Assembly: GCA_020975725.1 (NCBI GenBank)
Contig: QXJR01000023.1
Coordinates: forward strand, 1-64,000
Origin: Picocystis sp. L7
Taxonomy: Eukaryota > Chlorophyta > Picocystophyceae > Picocystales > Picocystaceae
Direction of reading: 5' to 3'
Length of the DNA: 64,000 nucleotides
The translations under genes and the position numbers were made by a program. Positions 51,672 to 60,641 of the stretch are shown in pieces (position 1 is the first letter of the stretch; the number at the start of each line of letters is the position of its first letter). The notes under the pieces are model-generated. The model made no database searches and was not told the origin of the DNA. It was given only the letters and a program-made list of their open reading frames with translations.

Positions 51672-53033
51672 ATGCGAAGGACGTGGAACTGGAACAGGAA
51701 CGTCGCACGAAGGGTGTGGGGATGGAACAGGATGGTGCAGCACGACACCAACCGCGTGGGTGGAGGACCGGTGGTGCTGTATCGAAGGGCGGTGCAAGAT
51801 GGGACCTGCCGCGCCGATCCCGCCCAAGAAGAGGCGCTGGAGAAACTGCAGGAGCTCTATCGGAAGGTGTCGGAGAGAAATACAGGATCCAAACACAGCG
51901 GACTCACCATGGTGGACACCGTGTCCACCACCACCGGCACCAAATCGGCATGGTGGAAAAACGTTATGGACAGCCTACACGACACCGAACAGAAAAAGAA
52001 GTATCCACAGGTCAAAGGAGTGTACCTGTACGGTGGGGTGGGGACCGGAAAAACCATGGTCATGGATCTCTTCCTGGACGCGTTGCCCATTCCAGTGAGG
52101 GCCAAGAGGACGCATTTCCACGACTTCATGCTGAACATACACAAAAGACTGAGGGACAAGCCAAGCGTGGCCGATCCCGTGGCGGCTGTTGCCCACGATG
52201 TCTCCAAGGAAGTGGCCGTGTTGTGCCTGGACGAGTTCATGGTGGCGGACGTGGCCGATGCCATGATCCTCAATCGTCTCTTCACCTGCCTTTGGGAAGA
52301 TGGACTGGTCCTGGTGGCGACGTCCAACCGAGCCCCGGACCAGTTGTACGAGGGGGGGCTTCAAAGGGACCTGTTCTTGCCTTTCATCGCCAACCTCAAG
52401 CAAAGATGCGAGGTGCACGAGATCAGGAGCCACACCGACTACCGTAGAATGGTCCAGAACGAGGGCGGCGTTTACTTTCACGGGCCCGGGGCTTCGGACG
52501 CCCTCAGGGCACGGTTCGAGGACCTGGTTGGAGGCACGCCGTGTGCCCCGGTGGTGGTTCCTGTGTCGGAATCGAGGGAGCTGGCCGTCGAGAGCGCCTC
52601 CGGGGAGGTTGCTTTTCTTACCTTTGCGGAGCTTTGCGACCGTCCTCTCGCTGCGGCCGATTACATCGCTTTGTGCGATCGCTTCACGACCGTAGCGATC
52701 GACGACGTTCCCATCTTCACTGCTGCCAACAGGAACACCGCCTATCGCTTCATACAGTTCATCGATATCGTTTACGAAAATCGAATCCGGTTGCTGCTCT
52801 CGGCCGAAGGGGACCCAAAAGAGCTCTTCCGGCACATACTCACGCCCGATCAGTTCAGGGTCCAGAGAGCGGACGAAGATCGGGAGGTTTTCGTGGATGC
52901 AAACCTGGGATTCACCAAGGACAGGACGATCAGCCGATTGCTGGAAATGCAGAGCCACGAGTACTTGCTGAGCTTCGCTGGACGCCACGCTCGGGAGTTG
53001 CTGCAGTACTTGGGACGCGCAGCCGCTGCTTGA
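51672..53033 (+). CDS. AFG1: AFG1-family mitochondrial AAA-type ATPase
   Basis: 453 residues from the Met of MRRTWNWNRNVARR, which starts a basic amphipathic, mitochondrial-type presequence; the frame is open 75 codons further upstream but Gly/Arg-rich. AFG1/LACE1 proteins act inside mitochondria in quality control of inner-membrane and respiratory-chain subunits. Walker A YGGVGTGKTMVMD is near residue 125, Walker B VLCLDEFMVADVADA near 185, followed by VATSNRAPDQLYEGGLQR (sensor region) and the family-typical C-terminal TAANRNTAYRFIQFIDIVYE. The length is normal. It has one exon and is convergent with SRR1. Confidence 0.92.
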   Translation: MRRTWNWNRNVARRVWGWNRMVQHDTNRVGGGPVVLYRRAVQDGTCRADPAQEEALEKLQELYRKVSERNTGSKHSGLTMVDTVSTTTGTKSAWWKNVMDSLHDTEQKKKYPQVKGVYLYGGVGTGKTMVMDLFLDALPIPVRAKRTHFHDFMLNIHKRLRDKPSVADPVAAVAHDVSKEVAVLCLDEFMVADVADAMILNRLFTCLWEDGLVLVATSNRAPDQLYEGGLQRDLFLPFIANLKQRCEVHEIRSHTDYRRMVQNEGGVYFHGPGASDALRARFEDLVGGTPCAPVVVPVSESRELAVESASGEVAFLTFAELCDRPLAAADYIALCDRFTTVAIDDVPIFTAANRNTAYRFIQFIDIVYENRIRLLLSAEGDPKELFRHILTPDQFRVQRADEDREVFVDANLGFTKDRTISRLLEMQSHEYLLSFAGRHARELLQYLGRAAAA

Positions 53034-53164
53034 CCCTTCTTTGCCAAGGGACCCCGGTCGAGGGGGGGGGAAGTGCTGGAATAAGGGCGGGAAGATCGTA
53101 GGAATCGGCCCTTGGTTGAACGTACAAGTTCGACAAACACGTTTTTCTGCCGTGTGTGGATGGT

Positions 53165-53170
53165 TTTATT
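53165..53170 (-). terminator. AATAAA poly(A) signal of the SRR1-like gene
   Basis: AATAAA on the minus strand 169 nt past the SRR1-like stop codon. Confidence 0.45.
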
Positions 53171-53338
53171 CGAATTCTCGTCCGACGACGACGTTCTCGA
53201 GATGATGCTACGTGCACGTTTGGATCCATCCCGCGTGTCCACGCCAGATTCCGTTCCGTTGCGTTCCCATTCCTCCCTCTCGCCCAAGCCCGCGTGTTTG
53301 CTTGGGGTCCCTACGATGCATTTGTGCGTCTTCTCGTA

Positions 53339-54073
53339 TCAGGCGAGTCCCAATTCCGCTTTGGCTTGTTCCAGGAGCAGGACGGGAAACGTCATGAGGC
53401 TGGTGTTGTTGAAGGCTCCCACGACCAGGTCTTCGGGATCTGGGAGTTCCGTTTCCGCGGTGCAGGGTGCGATTCGGAGCACTTCTGCGGGTCTGCCGGC
53501 GTGCGTGGGTTTGCATCCTTCTCCGTTCCACATCTCGCGGTAGGTGCGGAAGCTGTTTCCGAGGATGGCGGTGTTTTGGAGCTTATGCAGGTTCCACCTG
53601 AACCGCAGCACCATGTCGTACACGGGACCTTCGCAGTGCGGCATGTAGAAGAGGACGGGTTCTTCCTCTTCGTCCACGAATCCGTCGGGTCGTTCCATGA
53701 CGCGGCATCCTGCACCTTCGAGCAGGCATCGATCTGCTTCGTCGAAGGCGGGATCGTAGCACAGGAGCTCGGTCGCTTCGCTTTGGTTTGGGTTTTTCAT
53801 CGTCTCGTGCAGCAGGATGGCCATGGCCAGCTGGTGCAGGGCGACTTCGGAGGTGGCCACGTGTCCCAGACCGTACACGACCACCTTGTTCCACGGTCTT
53901 TGGCCTCCATCGGATCTCTCTTGGGATTGCACCACCACGCAACGTTGAAGGGTCCTCGCTTCCAACTCGTCCACCACCCGTCTCAGTTTCGCCCACCTTT
54001 CCATCCTCCTCTCCTCCTTCGCATGCATCCCATCCTTCTTCTTCTTCCTCTCCTTCCTCTTGTTCCGTCCCAT
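53339..54073 (-). CDS. SRR1: SRR1-like protein
   Basis: 244 residues from the Met of MGRNKRKERKKKKDG; the frame runs on to 55204 but that part is a purine-rich simple repeat and antisense of other genes. SRR1 proteins are conserved in eukaryotes; in Arabidopsis SRR1 acts in light signalling and circadian timing, and relatives in yeast and animals link to haem or clock regulation. The domain is clear: VVVYGLGHVATSEVALHQLA, LLCYDPAFDEADRCLLEGAG, LFYMPHCEGPVYDMVL, NTAILGNSFRTY. A strongly basic N-terminus suggests nuclear entry. It has one exon. Divergent from Sen15 across 372 bp of purine/pyrimidine-rich DNA. Confidence 0.88.
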   Translation of the reverse strand: MGRNKRKERKKKKDGMHAKEERRMERWAKLRRVVDELEARTLQRCVVVQSQERSDGGQRPWNKVVVYGLGHVATSEVALHQLAMAILLHETMKNPNQSEATELLCYDPAFDEADRCLLEGAGCRVMERPDGFVDEEEEPVLFYMPHCEGPVYDMVLRFRWNLHKLQNTAILGNSFRTYREMWNGEGCKPTHAGRPAEVLRIAPCTAETELPDPEDLVVGAFNNTSLMTFPVLLLEQAKAELGLA

Positions 54074-54445
54074 GCATCCCCTCCCCTCCTCCCCATCGAT
54101 TTCCTTCTCGTTCCAGTTGGTCGCGTCCCATCCCCTCCCCATCCCGCGGTCGTCTCTCCCTCCCCCTCCCTCGGGGGGGCGTGGCTGGGTCCCCCCCTCC
54201 CAGACCCACACGCTCCTCCCCCCAAGGTCGATCGGTGAAAGGAAGGAGGGGGGATCCCACACAGAGAGAGGGATGGAGAGGGATTGAGGGAGGGGGATTG
54301 AGGGGGAGAGGGAGAGGGAGAGGGAGGAAGGAGAGGGAGGAAGGAGAGGGAGGGGGATGGAGAGGGAGAAGGAGAGGGAGAGGGAGAGGGAGGGGGAGAT
54401 GGATGGAGGGAGAAGGAGGATGGAGAGGGAGGAGGGAGAGAAGGG
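54074..54445. promoter_or_regulatory. Divergent promoter region with GAGAGG simple repeat
   Basis: Lies between the SRR1-like and Sen15 starts. From 54270 to 54440 the plus strand is nearly pure purine, built of GAGAGG and GGAGGGA words, so all minus-strand frames stay open as Ser/Pro/Leu repeats. Such tracts can form triplex DNA and may serve as a bidirectional promoter element. Confidence 0.5.
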
Positions 54446-54934
54446 ATGGCGAACGTGGACGCACGGCAGCGTCGGACGCAGCGGACGAAACGACACCTGG
54501 ATCGACCCACGAGGGCGGATTTCGAGAGGGCGACGGAAGGTGCGCGACCCACGGGAACAGGGAACGATCGAACCGACGCCTACGCCGTGTACTGCAGCGC
54601 AGTGGTGCGTGGACACCCCAAAGAAAAACCCGTCGTGTGGAAGAGCGACGCTCGTGGTCGATTCACGTACATGGTGCTGGATGGTATCGAAGGAGGGAAC
54701 GGAAACGTGGAGGTGCTGGTGCCCATCAGCACGAGGTGCGGCCAACTCACCCCACGTTCCTTGAGGGAGATCGGGCGAGAAGCGGCACGCGCCGTCGCAC
54801 CCCAACCGGCCAACGTCATGCTTGCTTTCGTCGACGGAGACGGATCCGTCACCTACGCCGCCCAGTTCCAAGGCGCCGTTCCTCCTTTTTTGAACGCGGG
54901 AAAGGTCGAAGCTGGCGTGGAGAATCCTTCCTGA
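54446..54934 (+). CDS. SEN15: tRNA-splicing endonuclease subunit Sen15
   Basis: 162 residues. Sen15 is the small structural partner of Sen34 in the four-subunit nuclear enzyme that cuts introns from pre-tRNAs. The domain runs from DAYAVYCSAVV through VEVLVPISTRCGQLTPRSLR and ANVMLAFVDGDGSVTYAAQF to QGAVPPF, matching the human/fungal Sen15 fold strand by strand (VVPISxxxxLxxxxLREI..., ...LAIVDxDxTxVYY). The basic first 40 residues (RQRRTQRTKRHL) could be a nuclear signal. It has one exon, and it implies that intron-bearing tRNAs exist in this organism. HscB follows on the same strand 0.7 kb downstream. Confidence 0.8.
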   Translation: MANVDARQRRTQRTKRHLDRPTRADFERATEGARPTGTGNDRTDAYAVYCSAVVRGHPKEKPVVWKSDARGRFTYMVLDGIEGGNGNVEVLVPISTRCGQLTPRSLREIGREAARAVAPQPANVMLAFVDGDGSVTYAAQFQGAVPPFLNAGKVEAGVENPS

Positions 54935-55633
54935 TCCGGCGAGGATCGGGTTGGTTCGCTCGCACACCCGACGGAACGCCATGGATGCACACCCTCCGCT
55001 GCATGGACGACAGGATCGAAAAGTGCGTCGCCAACGCCCACGCACCGAGCCCGGGAAAGGTTCGACATAGGATCCTGGAGGCACGCCTTGTGGACGCCGG
55101 CCTTGGTTCCTTCGTCTCCTACCGTCCGTTCCCACGGGAGCCTTCCGTCGTCGAAAGGGCGTCTTCGTGGACGTGGGAACGTGGCACCGTCCATCGTCTC
55201 GCATCCTACGTCGCGTCCATCTCTTCTTCGGTGGGGACGTGCGGTCTCGTTGCGCTGTGGTGGTGGGTGTCGACAGGTGGTGCTTGGACGGGACGCCTGG
55301 GAAGGGAGGGGGGTCGATCCCTCTCCATCCGACAACGAGAACGGTATCCGTCCGAACGGGTTTGGACGGATGCGAGGATCGGAGGGTCCGTTCCCCCGGG
55401 GGGGGGGGATCCCGATCCTACCTCCCCCCTTGAAGGGGGTTTCGGGGGACACGACCGGATCGAACCCGAACCCGGTGACCTTTCTCCAAAGGGGACGTTC
55501 CCGATCGAACCCGGAGGACCTTCCGATCCCAGGTTTCCCTTTCGAAACCCTCCCTTGTTCGAGGAAACGAGTGGGACGGGATGGACGTACGGTCGAGTGG
55601 AACCAGCACCACAAGACGGCGTGGACGCGAGGC
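54935..55633 (+). other. Sen15-HscB intergenic region
   Basis: Long ORFs cross it in several frames (Arg/Gly/Ser-rich), but none shows a domain; a G-run of ten lies near 55400. Expected content: 3' end of Sen15 and promoter of HscB. No AATAAA was noticed in it. Confidence 0.45.
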
Positions 55634-56392
55634 ATGGCGCGGTCTTGGCGCGCGTTCGGCGTCCTCAAGCGAGCGAAACGGAACGGATGGACGAAGTGGA
55701 TGCATGAAACCAAGGGAGACGCGTGCCGCGCGGAGAGCGGAAGGGTGTGCACCACCTCCGCAGCCCCGTGCGACGAAGAAGGTAGAAGGGAGACGAACGA
55801 AACCAAACGAAGCAAGTGCTGGTCCTGCGCGTCGTCCAGAGGACCCAGGGATACCTTCTTCTGCAGAGCCTGCGAAGTCATCCTTCCACCGGACGTGGAC
55901 AAGAACTTCTTCGAACTGCTGGGGATCGGACAACCGTCGCTGCAAGTGGACGTCAAAGAGCTCGAACAAATCTACCGTGATCTGCAAAAGAGATTGCACC
56001 CAGACAAATTCTCCAAAGCAGGAAAGAAAGAAAAAGAACTCTCGGAACAACAAGCGTCGCTGGTCAACGCTGCCTATCACACCCTCAAGACGCCGCTCGG
56101 AAGGCTCAGGTACCTCCTGCAAGTGCTGGAAGAAGTCCCGGATGTGTCCGAAGACACGATACAAGACCCCGAGATGCTCATGGAGGTCATGGAAGCCAGG
56201 GAGCAGGTGGAGAGCACGGACGACAAAGATGAGCTCAAGACCATCCAAAAGGAGAATCAAGACAAGTTCGACGATCTGTACGTCAAGGCTTCAAAGGCGT
56301 ACCAAGAGAAGAACATCGAAGCACTCATGGACCTGACCAATCGCATGATTTACGTGGCCAAGGTGGAGGAAGAAATCATTGCAAAGCTCTGA
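55634..56392 (+). CDS. HSCB: HscB/HSC20 J-domain co-chaperone for Fe-S cluster transfer, mitochondrial
   Basis: 252 residues from the Met of MARSWRAFGVLKRAKRNG, a basic presequence-like start; the frame is open 182 codons upstream without recognisable content. It delivers the scaffold ISCU to the mitochondrial Hsp70 for Fe-S cluster release. A zinc-binding module comes first (CWSC...FFCRAC, as in animal and plant HSC20), then the J-domain with the HPD loop in RLHPDKFSKAG and the helix LVNAAYHTLKTPLGRLRYLL. The C-terminal HSCB oligomerisation domain follows (EMLMEVMEAREQVE, with L-M-E-V/ME-R-E typical of the ISCU-binding face). Length is normal with the zinc module. It has one exon and is convergent with Timeless. 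Confidence 0.92.
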   Translation: MARSWRAFGVLKRAKRNGWTKWMHETKGDACRAESGRVCTTSAAPCDEEGRRETNETKRSKCWSCASSRGPRDTFFCRACEVILPPDVDKNFFELLGIGQPSLQVDVKELEQIYRDLQKRLHPDKFSKAGKKEKELSEQQASLVNAAYHTLKTPLGRLRYLLQVLEEVPDVSEDTIQDPEMLMEVMEAREQVESTDDKDELKTIQKENQDKFDDLYVKASKAYQEKNIEALMDLTNRMIYVAKVEEEIIAKL

Positions 56393-56566
56393 AAGCGCTC
56401 CTACGTCAATCCGGACGTTGGGTGGGTGGGCGCTAGCCACACCGCCACGTGATAAGAGCCGTGCGTTTCGGTTCCTGGTCGTGCAAGCTTTCCACGTCGG
56501 AGGTGTGTGGATTCGTTTTTGGAGTAAGCAGCTCATGCAGCATCGATCGAATGCGGTGCTTTGCTG

Positions 56567-56572
56567 TTTATT
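56567..56572 (-). terminator. AATAAA poly(A) signal of Timeless
   Basis: AATAAA on the minus strand 52 nt past the Timeless stop. It overlaps the plus-strand ATTAAA (56570-56575), so the two convergent transcripts share about the same end point. Confidence 0.5.
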
Positions 56573-56586
56573 AAAGTGCAAGTTGG

Positions 56587-56592
56587 AATAAA
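56587..56592 (+). terminator. AATAAA poly(A) signal of HscB
   Basis: 195 nt past the HscB stop and only 32 nt from the Timeless stop codon, so HscB transcripts are likely to overlap the Timeless 3' UTR. A second signal ATTAAA lies at 56570. Confidence 0.5.
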
Positions 56593-56623
56593 GCGGTCGG
56601 TCGATCAAAACGCACACAGCACT

Positions 56624-59600
56624 CTATTGCTTTAGCTCCTTTGCCTTCGCCTGGATGTATTGGGTGACGATATCCTTGATCAGGTCCTTCTTATTGTGCA
56701 ATTCAATCTGAAAGTGAGATTCCAAGGTCTGCCGCAGCAACTTCACAGTCATCACGTCCAAGTTTGCGCTTTCAAGAACCTCCAAGGCTTTTGTTCTAAG
56801 CTTTTCGTCAAATGTGGGAGCTGTTGCATGGTCTTTCTGGTCCTCCTTGCGGGCCTCGTCTCCCCTTTTGGAAGATGTCCCTCCTTCCTCCAGTTGTTCA
56901 CCCTGCGCCACTTGCTCTTCCAAGCCACTCTGTTGCGCAGAACTTTCGTCCACAGGTGGCCGTGAACCAGATTGCCCACCCTGATCGGTTGTTTGCATGT
57001 CATCACTTCCCTCTGTCCTTTGCCTGTCTTCGCTGTTGTCCTGCGATTCATCATCACCATCACTGAGTTCAGCCCAGATGCGCCTACGCTTTGCTTCCTT
57101 TTTCGCTGCAGGTTGGGACAGACCCATCTGCCTTGCCTTATGCGACACATTTCTAGAGGTGAATCCCTCCCCTAAACGTGCAGCAATTGTGGAATAGATG
57201 CTCTTCGTGCCCTGCAATTCCTGAAACAACCGTCGCAGCTCTTCCTCTTTTTCTTCCGAAAATTTTCCTCGCCGTTTCCTGCTCCTTGTCGGACCCATTC
57301 CGTCAACAGGGTCGTTCTCAGGCACCTCCAATCCCATATCTCTCAGTTTCTTCGAAATCTGCAGGGTGGTAAAGTCACCATTCATGTTTGCTGCAATGAG
57401 GGCTGCGGCATCTTCACTCTCCTTGTACCTCTCATGAAGCACCCTCAGTTGCCCCTCCTGCTCGCCTGTTAACAAGGTGCTTTTCACTCCTCTATTCGCC
57501 TTGCCGCTGCCCTTCTTCTGCTTGCCATACTCCGCGGTAGCGCCAGGGACTTCCTCATCGATCCCCTCCACGATTTCATTCATCTCGTCCTCACCCAGTG
57601 CATCCCCAGCATATGCTAGATCCCCACCTACTTCGGTGCCGCGCATGCGCCGGTCCATTTCAAGGTCTTGCACCCAGCCATAGCGTTGCTGAATGTCGGA
57701 TGCATCCCTGGCGTGTTTCCAGAACATCACCTCCACAAACAGCAGTTGCGATGCCGAGACTTCGGCTTTCTTCTGTAAAACGGCATTGCGCTCTGCAGCA
57801 GAAGTGAGCTCCTCTGGATCGCCCCCGTCTTCCTCCAGCAGGGAAGGTTCCAGGGCAGCGGGGGGCATGAGTTGTCGGAAAAACCCCTTTACTAGCTTCG
57901 TACAGAACATGAGCAATGGGGTGTACTTGTCGTCCGAACGTATGGATTTGTCGTTCAAGATCTGGTGGACTGTATCCAGGAACCTCAACTGCCACAGCAT
58001 CGGAGCAAGATTGCAGTCAACCGCAAGCCTGGTGAGAAAGTGACAGATACTATCGTTGACATGGACTGGGTTTTGCTTGTACTCTTTCATCACCAGTAGG
58101 TAGTGATTGACCACGAGAGGGCTCGCAAACTCCTGTTTGAAGCGCTTATTGATGTTCAGCTCCACTTCCATGGTCTCCGGCTCATCCTCGCTTTCGTCTT
58201 CGATGGCTTCCGCAACCATACGTCGTCCAGCGGACACCGTAGGGCTTTGCGGCTCCACGGGGGGTTGCTGTGGAGCAGGAGCCTTGTTTGCATCTTCTGT
58301 GGCTCCCTGCGTTGCCGTCTCGTCCTTGTCCGGTACTGCTTTCTTGCGTTGGCGACGTTTCCGACGAAGCACAAGCAGCTTTCCACTCTCTCTTTCAACC
58401 AGGGAATCCAGCGTCAGCAACGCAATGTGCACCCCATCGATCAGGTCTGCTGCTTCCCGGGATGTCTGATGGGCATGATCGAACTGCTTCACGCTGCGCG
58501 ACAGCAATGGCAGGAGACCGGATTCTTTCATGTCATCGAAGAGTAGTGCCCTTTGCAGAGCATCTGCCGCTTTCTGATCCGCTTTCGTGCCGTGCAGGTA
58601 AGCCTGCTGCAGCGCATGCAGCATCTGTACCACAAGACCCTGAGCAGACGACTGCAAGCTCCAGTTTTTTTCCTCGTGGGAGACCGGGATTTCTTGCATG
58701 TCTCTCCACAGGTTGATGACTTTGCCGAACATGGATTTGGTCATGGTGACGGAGATGGGAGCAAACGGAGAGTCCTCCTCTTCTTCCAGGGTACTCTCGT
58801 CCACATCCTCCCCTGCTTCTCTCCTCCGGTCCCTCTGGTCCATCTTGAGGTCGAGCTTGGCACGCAGGTACCCGGTGAAGAATCGTGCCAGGGCGTAGAA
58901 GCGTTCGAAGTCTTCCTCCTGAAACCTTGCCAGGCCAAGGCCGTGCCTGATCTCGTCGGCAAAGATCTTCTCCATGAAAATGGCGTAGCAATTTTCCAGG
59001 AACTGGTCCGCGTAATCCCTCAAGAGCTTCGCGATCTTCGGTCGCACGACGGAGTAGGTGTTCTCCAGGGCCACCCTCTTCCGGCTCGGTGCCCTGACCC
59101 GACCGCATGGCGCGTATATGGCGTCCGACCTCCTTGGGTTGTCCCTCACGATGGAGGTCCCGATACCACCGTAGTGGTGCTTGGAAGCATAAACGCCTCC
59201 GAAACGCGAGTGCCTCGTCGGAATGGCGCTCCAGGCTTTCATGCGTTGTCCTCTCTCGGCTTGGATCAGGTTCTTGAGCGCATCGTCCTGTACGGACGTT
59301 CCTTGGTATGGATCCCCGTGGGACGTTCCTGCTTCCATTCTTCCATTCCGACCTTCATCGTCCTCCACTTTCAGGGCCGATACCACCAGTTCGTAGGGCT
59401 TGATTTTTCCAAAGACCCGGTGGTGGATTTCCAGGAGAATGCGCGTGTCGTTGCTGAACGGTTTCTGGGTGCAGTGTTGGGTGATGACGAGCACCAGCTC
59501 CATCACGTTTTCTTGGAAGAGCCTTTCCAGCATGACTTCTTCGTTCCTGTTCATGTAATCGGTGGACCTTTCGGAGTCGGCGATGCAGAGCAAGTTTCGG

Positions 59601-60073
59601 AAGAAGGCGAGTACCAGCTGCACGATCATGGCATCGTTTTCCTTCATTTTCGGATGTTTGCTGAGCGGCTCGTGGAGCATGGATGTGACGATGGCGATGA
59701 CGTCTTCTTCCACCATGGCTTGTTTGAGGTTTCGTAGGTGCTCTGCTTGTTTGTTTTTCTCTTCTGATTCCGCATCCAGAGGCATGGTGAGGAAGACCAT
59801 GATTTTGAGTGCATTGTACGCGTATTCGAACTGATCGTGGTATCCTTTGAGGATGGGCAATATGTGGTTCTTGGGCACGTTCCACGTGCACAGCATGTGG
59901 AACGCATCCCTTGTGTATGGATCGTCTCTGCGTAGGAACCTCTGCAGATCTTTGAGACAGTTGACGCAGTCTTGGTCGGCCTGGTAGATCTTCCCCTCGT
60001 CTTCCTCCTCTTCCACCACCTTTCCCAATCCACCCACCACGGCGATCAGCAAGTCCACGTCCACGTACGCCAT
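56624..60073 (-). CDS. TIMELESS: Timeless/Tof1/Swi1 replication fork protection protein, with DEK-type C-terminus
   Basis: 1,149 residues from the Met of MAYVDVDLLIAVVGGLGK; the frame extends 72 codons upstream but is low-complexity. It is a nuclear component of the replication fork protection complex (with Tipin/Csm3) that couples helicase to polymerase and supports checkpoint signalling. The N-terminal armadillo-like TIMELESS domain is clear (CVNCLKDLQRFLRRDDPYTR, PYTRDAFHMLCTWN, LVLAFFRNLLCIAD). The middle part is acidic/coiled, and the C-terminal half has the PARP1-binding-like region and two short Myb-like helical units (LTGEQEGQLRVLHERYKES, FSEEKEEELRRLFQEL). The last 55 residues (TVKLLRQTLESHFQIELHNK, then KDLIKDIVTQYIQ) look like a DEK_C domain, a winged-helix DNA-binding fold not part of animal Timeless as I know it. 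It has one exon. Confidence 0.9.
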   Translation of the reverse strand: MAYVDVDLLIAVVGGLGKVVEEEEDEGKIYQADQDCVNCLKDLQRFLRRDDPYTRDAFHMLCTWNVPKNHILPILKGYHDQFEYAYNALKIMVFLTMPLDAESEEKNKQAEHLRNLKQAMVEEDVIAIVTSMLHEPLSKHPKMKENDAMIVQLVLAFFRNLLCIADSERSTDYMNRNEEVMLERLFQENVMELVLVITQHCTQKPFSNDTRILLEIHHRVFGKIKPYELVVSALKVEDDEGRNGRMEAGTSHGDPYQGTSVQDDALKNLIQAERGQRMKAWSAIPTRHSRFGGVYASKHHYGGIGTSIVRDNPRRSDAIYAPCGRVRAPSRKRVALENTYSVVRPKIAKLLRDYADQFLENCYAIFMEKIFADEIRHGLGLARFQEEDFERFYALARFFTGYLRAKLDLKMDQRDRRREAGEDVDESTLEEEEDSPFAPISVTMTKSMFGKVINLWRDMQEIPVSHEEKNWSLQSSAQGLVVQMLHALQQAYLHGTKADQKAADALQRALLFDDMKESGLLPLLSRSVKQFDHAHQTSREAADLIDGVHIALLTLDSLVERESGKLLVLRRKRRQRKKAVPDKDETATQGATEDANKAPAPQQPPVEPQSPTVSAGRRMVAEAIEDESEDEPETMEVELNINKRFKQEFASPLVVNHYLLVMKEYKQNPVHVNDSICHFLTRLAVDCNLAPMLWQLRFLDTVHQILNDKSIRSDDKYTPLLMFCTKLVKGFFRQLMPPAALEPSLLEEDGGDPEELTSAAERNAVLQKKAEVSASQLLFVEVMFWKHARDASDIQQRYGWVQDLEMDRRMRGTEVGGDLAYAGDALGEDEMNEIVEGIDEEVPGATAEYGKQKKGSGKANRGVKSTLLTGEQEGQLRVLHERYKESEDAAALIAANMNGDFTTLQISKKLRDMGLEVPENDPVDGMGPTRSRKRRGKFSEEKEEELRRLFQELQGTKSIYSTIAARLGEGFTSRNVSHKARQMGLSQPAAKKEAKRRRIWAELSDGDDESQDNSEDRQRTEGSDDMQTTDQGGQSGSRPPVDESSAQQSGLEEQVAQGEQLEEGGTSSKRGDEARKEDQKDHATAPTFDEKLRTKALEVLESANLDVMTVKLLRQTLESHFQIELHNKKDLIKDIVTQYIQAKAKELKQ

Positions 60074-60346
60074 CTCTCTGTCCCTGCCTCTCTCTTTCGC
60101 GCCTGCGCGCGCGTGCGCTTCGCCTCTGCCTTCCCTTTCGGATTTCCCGCCAAACTCCGAATCGGGGGATCCTCCCGTCCCTTCGCTTAACTTCGTCGTA
60201 AACTCCATCCCGTCGGTCTTCCGGTTCGTCCCTCCGGATTCCTCGTTGGTTCGATGGGATCGATCGGATCGGACCATCGATGGATCCACCCGGGTCTAGA
60301 CCGAGAAAGGATTCGGGTTCGATGGGGGGGACGAAGCAGCACCATT
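60074..60346. promoter_or_regulatory. Upstream region of Timeless
   Basis: GC-rich with CGATCGGATCGGA-type words, ending ATT at the edge of the third Harbinger element, so that element sits in the Timeless promoter region. Confidence 0.4.
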
Positions 60347-60641
60347 AGAGGACTTCGGATTTGCCCCGACGAACAACTTCGGAGGGTTTTTTATTTTTGT
60401 GTTAAGCATCCGTGAAATAGGGCGGGTCGAGGACTTCGCTTTCACCGGGCATTTCAACTGCGGGAGGTCAGGTCACCGTCCTCGAAGGTAGTTGTAAGGT
60501 ATTTGGAGTTTAAAACCAAGAGCAACGTAGGAGGGTGTCGTTTCAAGATCCCGTAAATGGAACAGGTTCCCGCCATCTTCTACAAGGCCTTTCCCGATAA
60601 CTCCGTGTCCATTCACCCTAGGAATCGAAAATACACAAGGC

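Noticed and set aside
51975-52988. 337-codon antisense ORF over AFG1
   Set aside because: Shadow of the conserved ATPase coding strand.
54074-55204. N-terminal extension of the SRR1-like protein to 621 residues
   Set aside because: The extension is Ser/Pro/Leu repeats from the purine tract and antisense of Sen15; a Met at 54073 gives a normal SRR1-like length.
53788-55707. 639-codon plus-strand ORF
   Set aside because: Low-complexity Arg/Gly/Ser content running antisense to SRR1, through a purine tract and in the wrong frame over Sen15.
58553-59737. 394-codon plus-strand ORF antisense to Timeless
   Set aside because: Shadow frame of a clearly conserved gene; no motif of its own.
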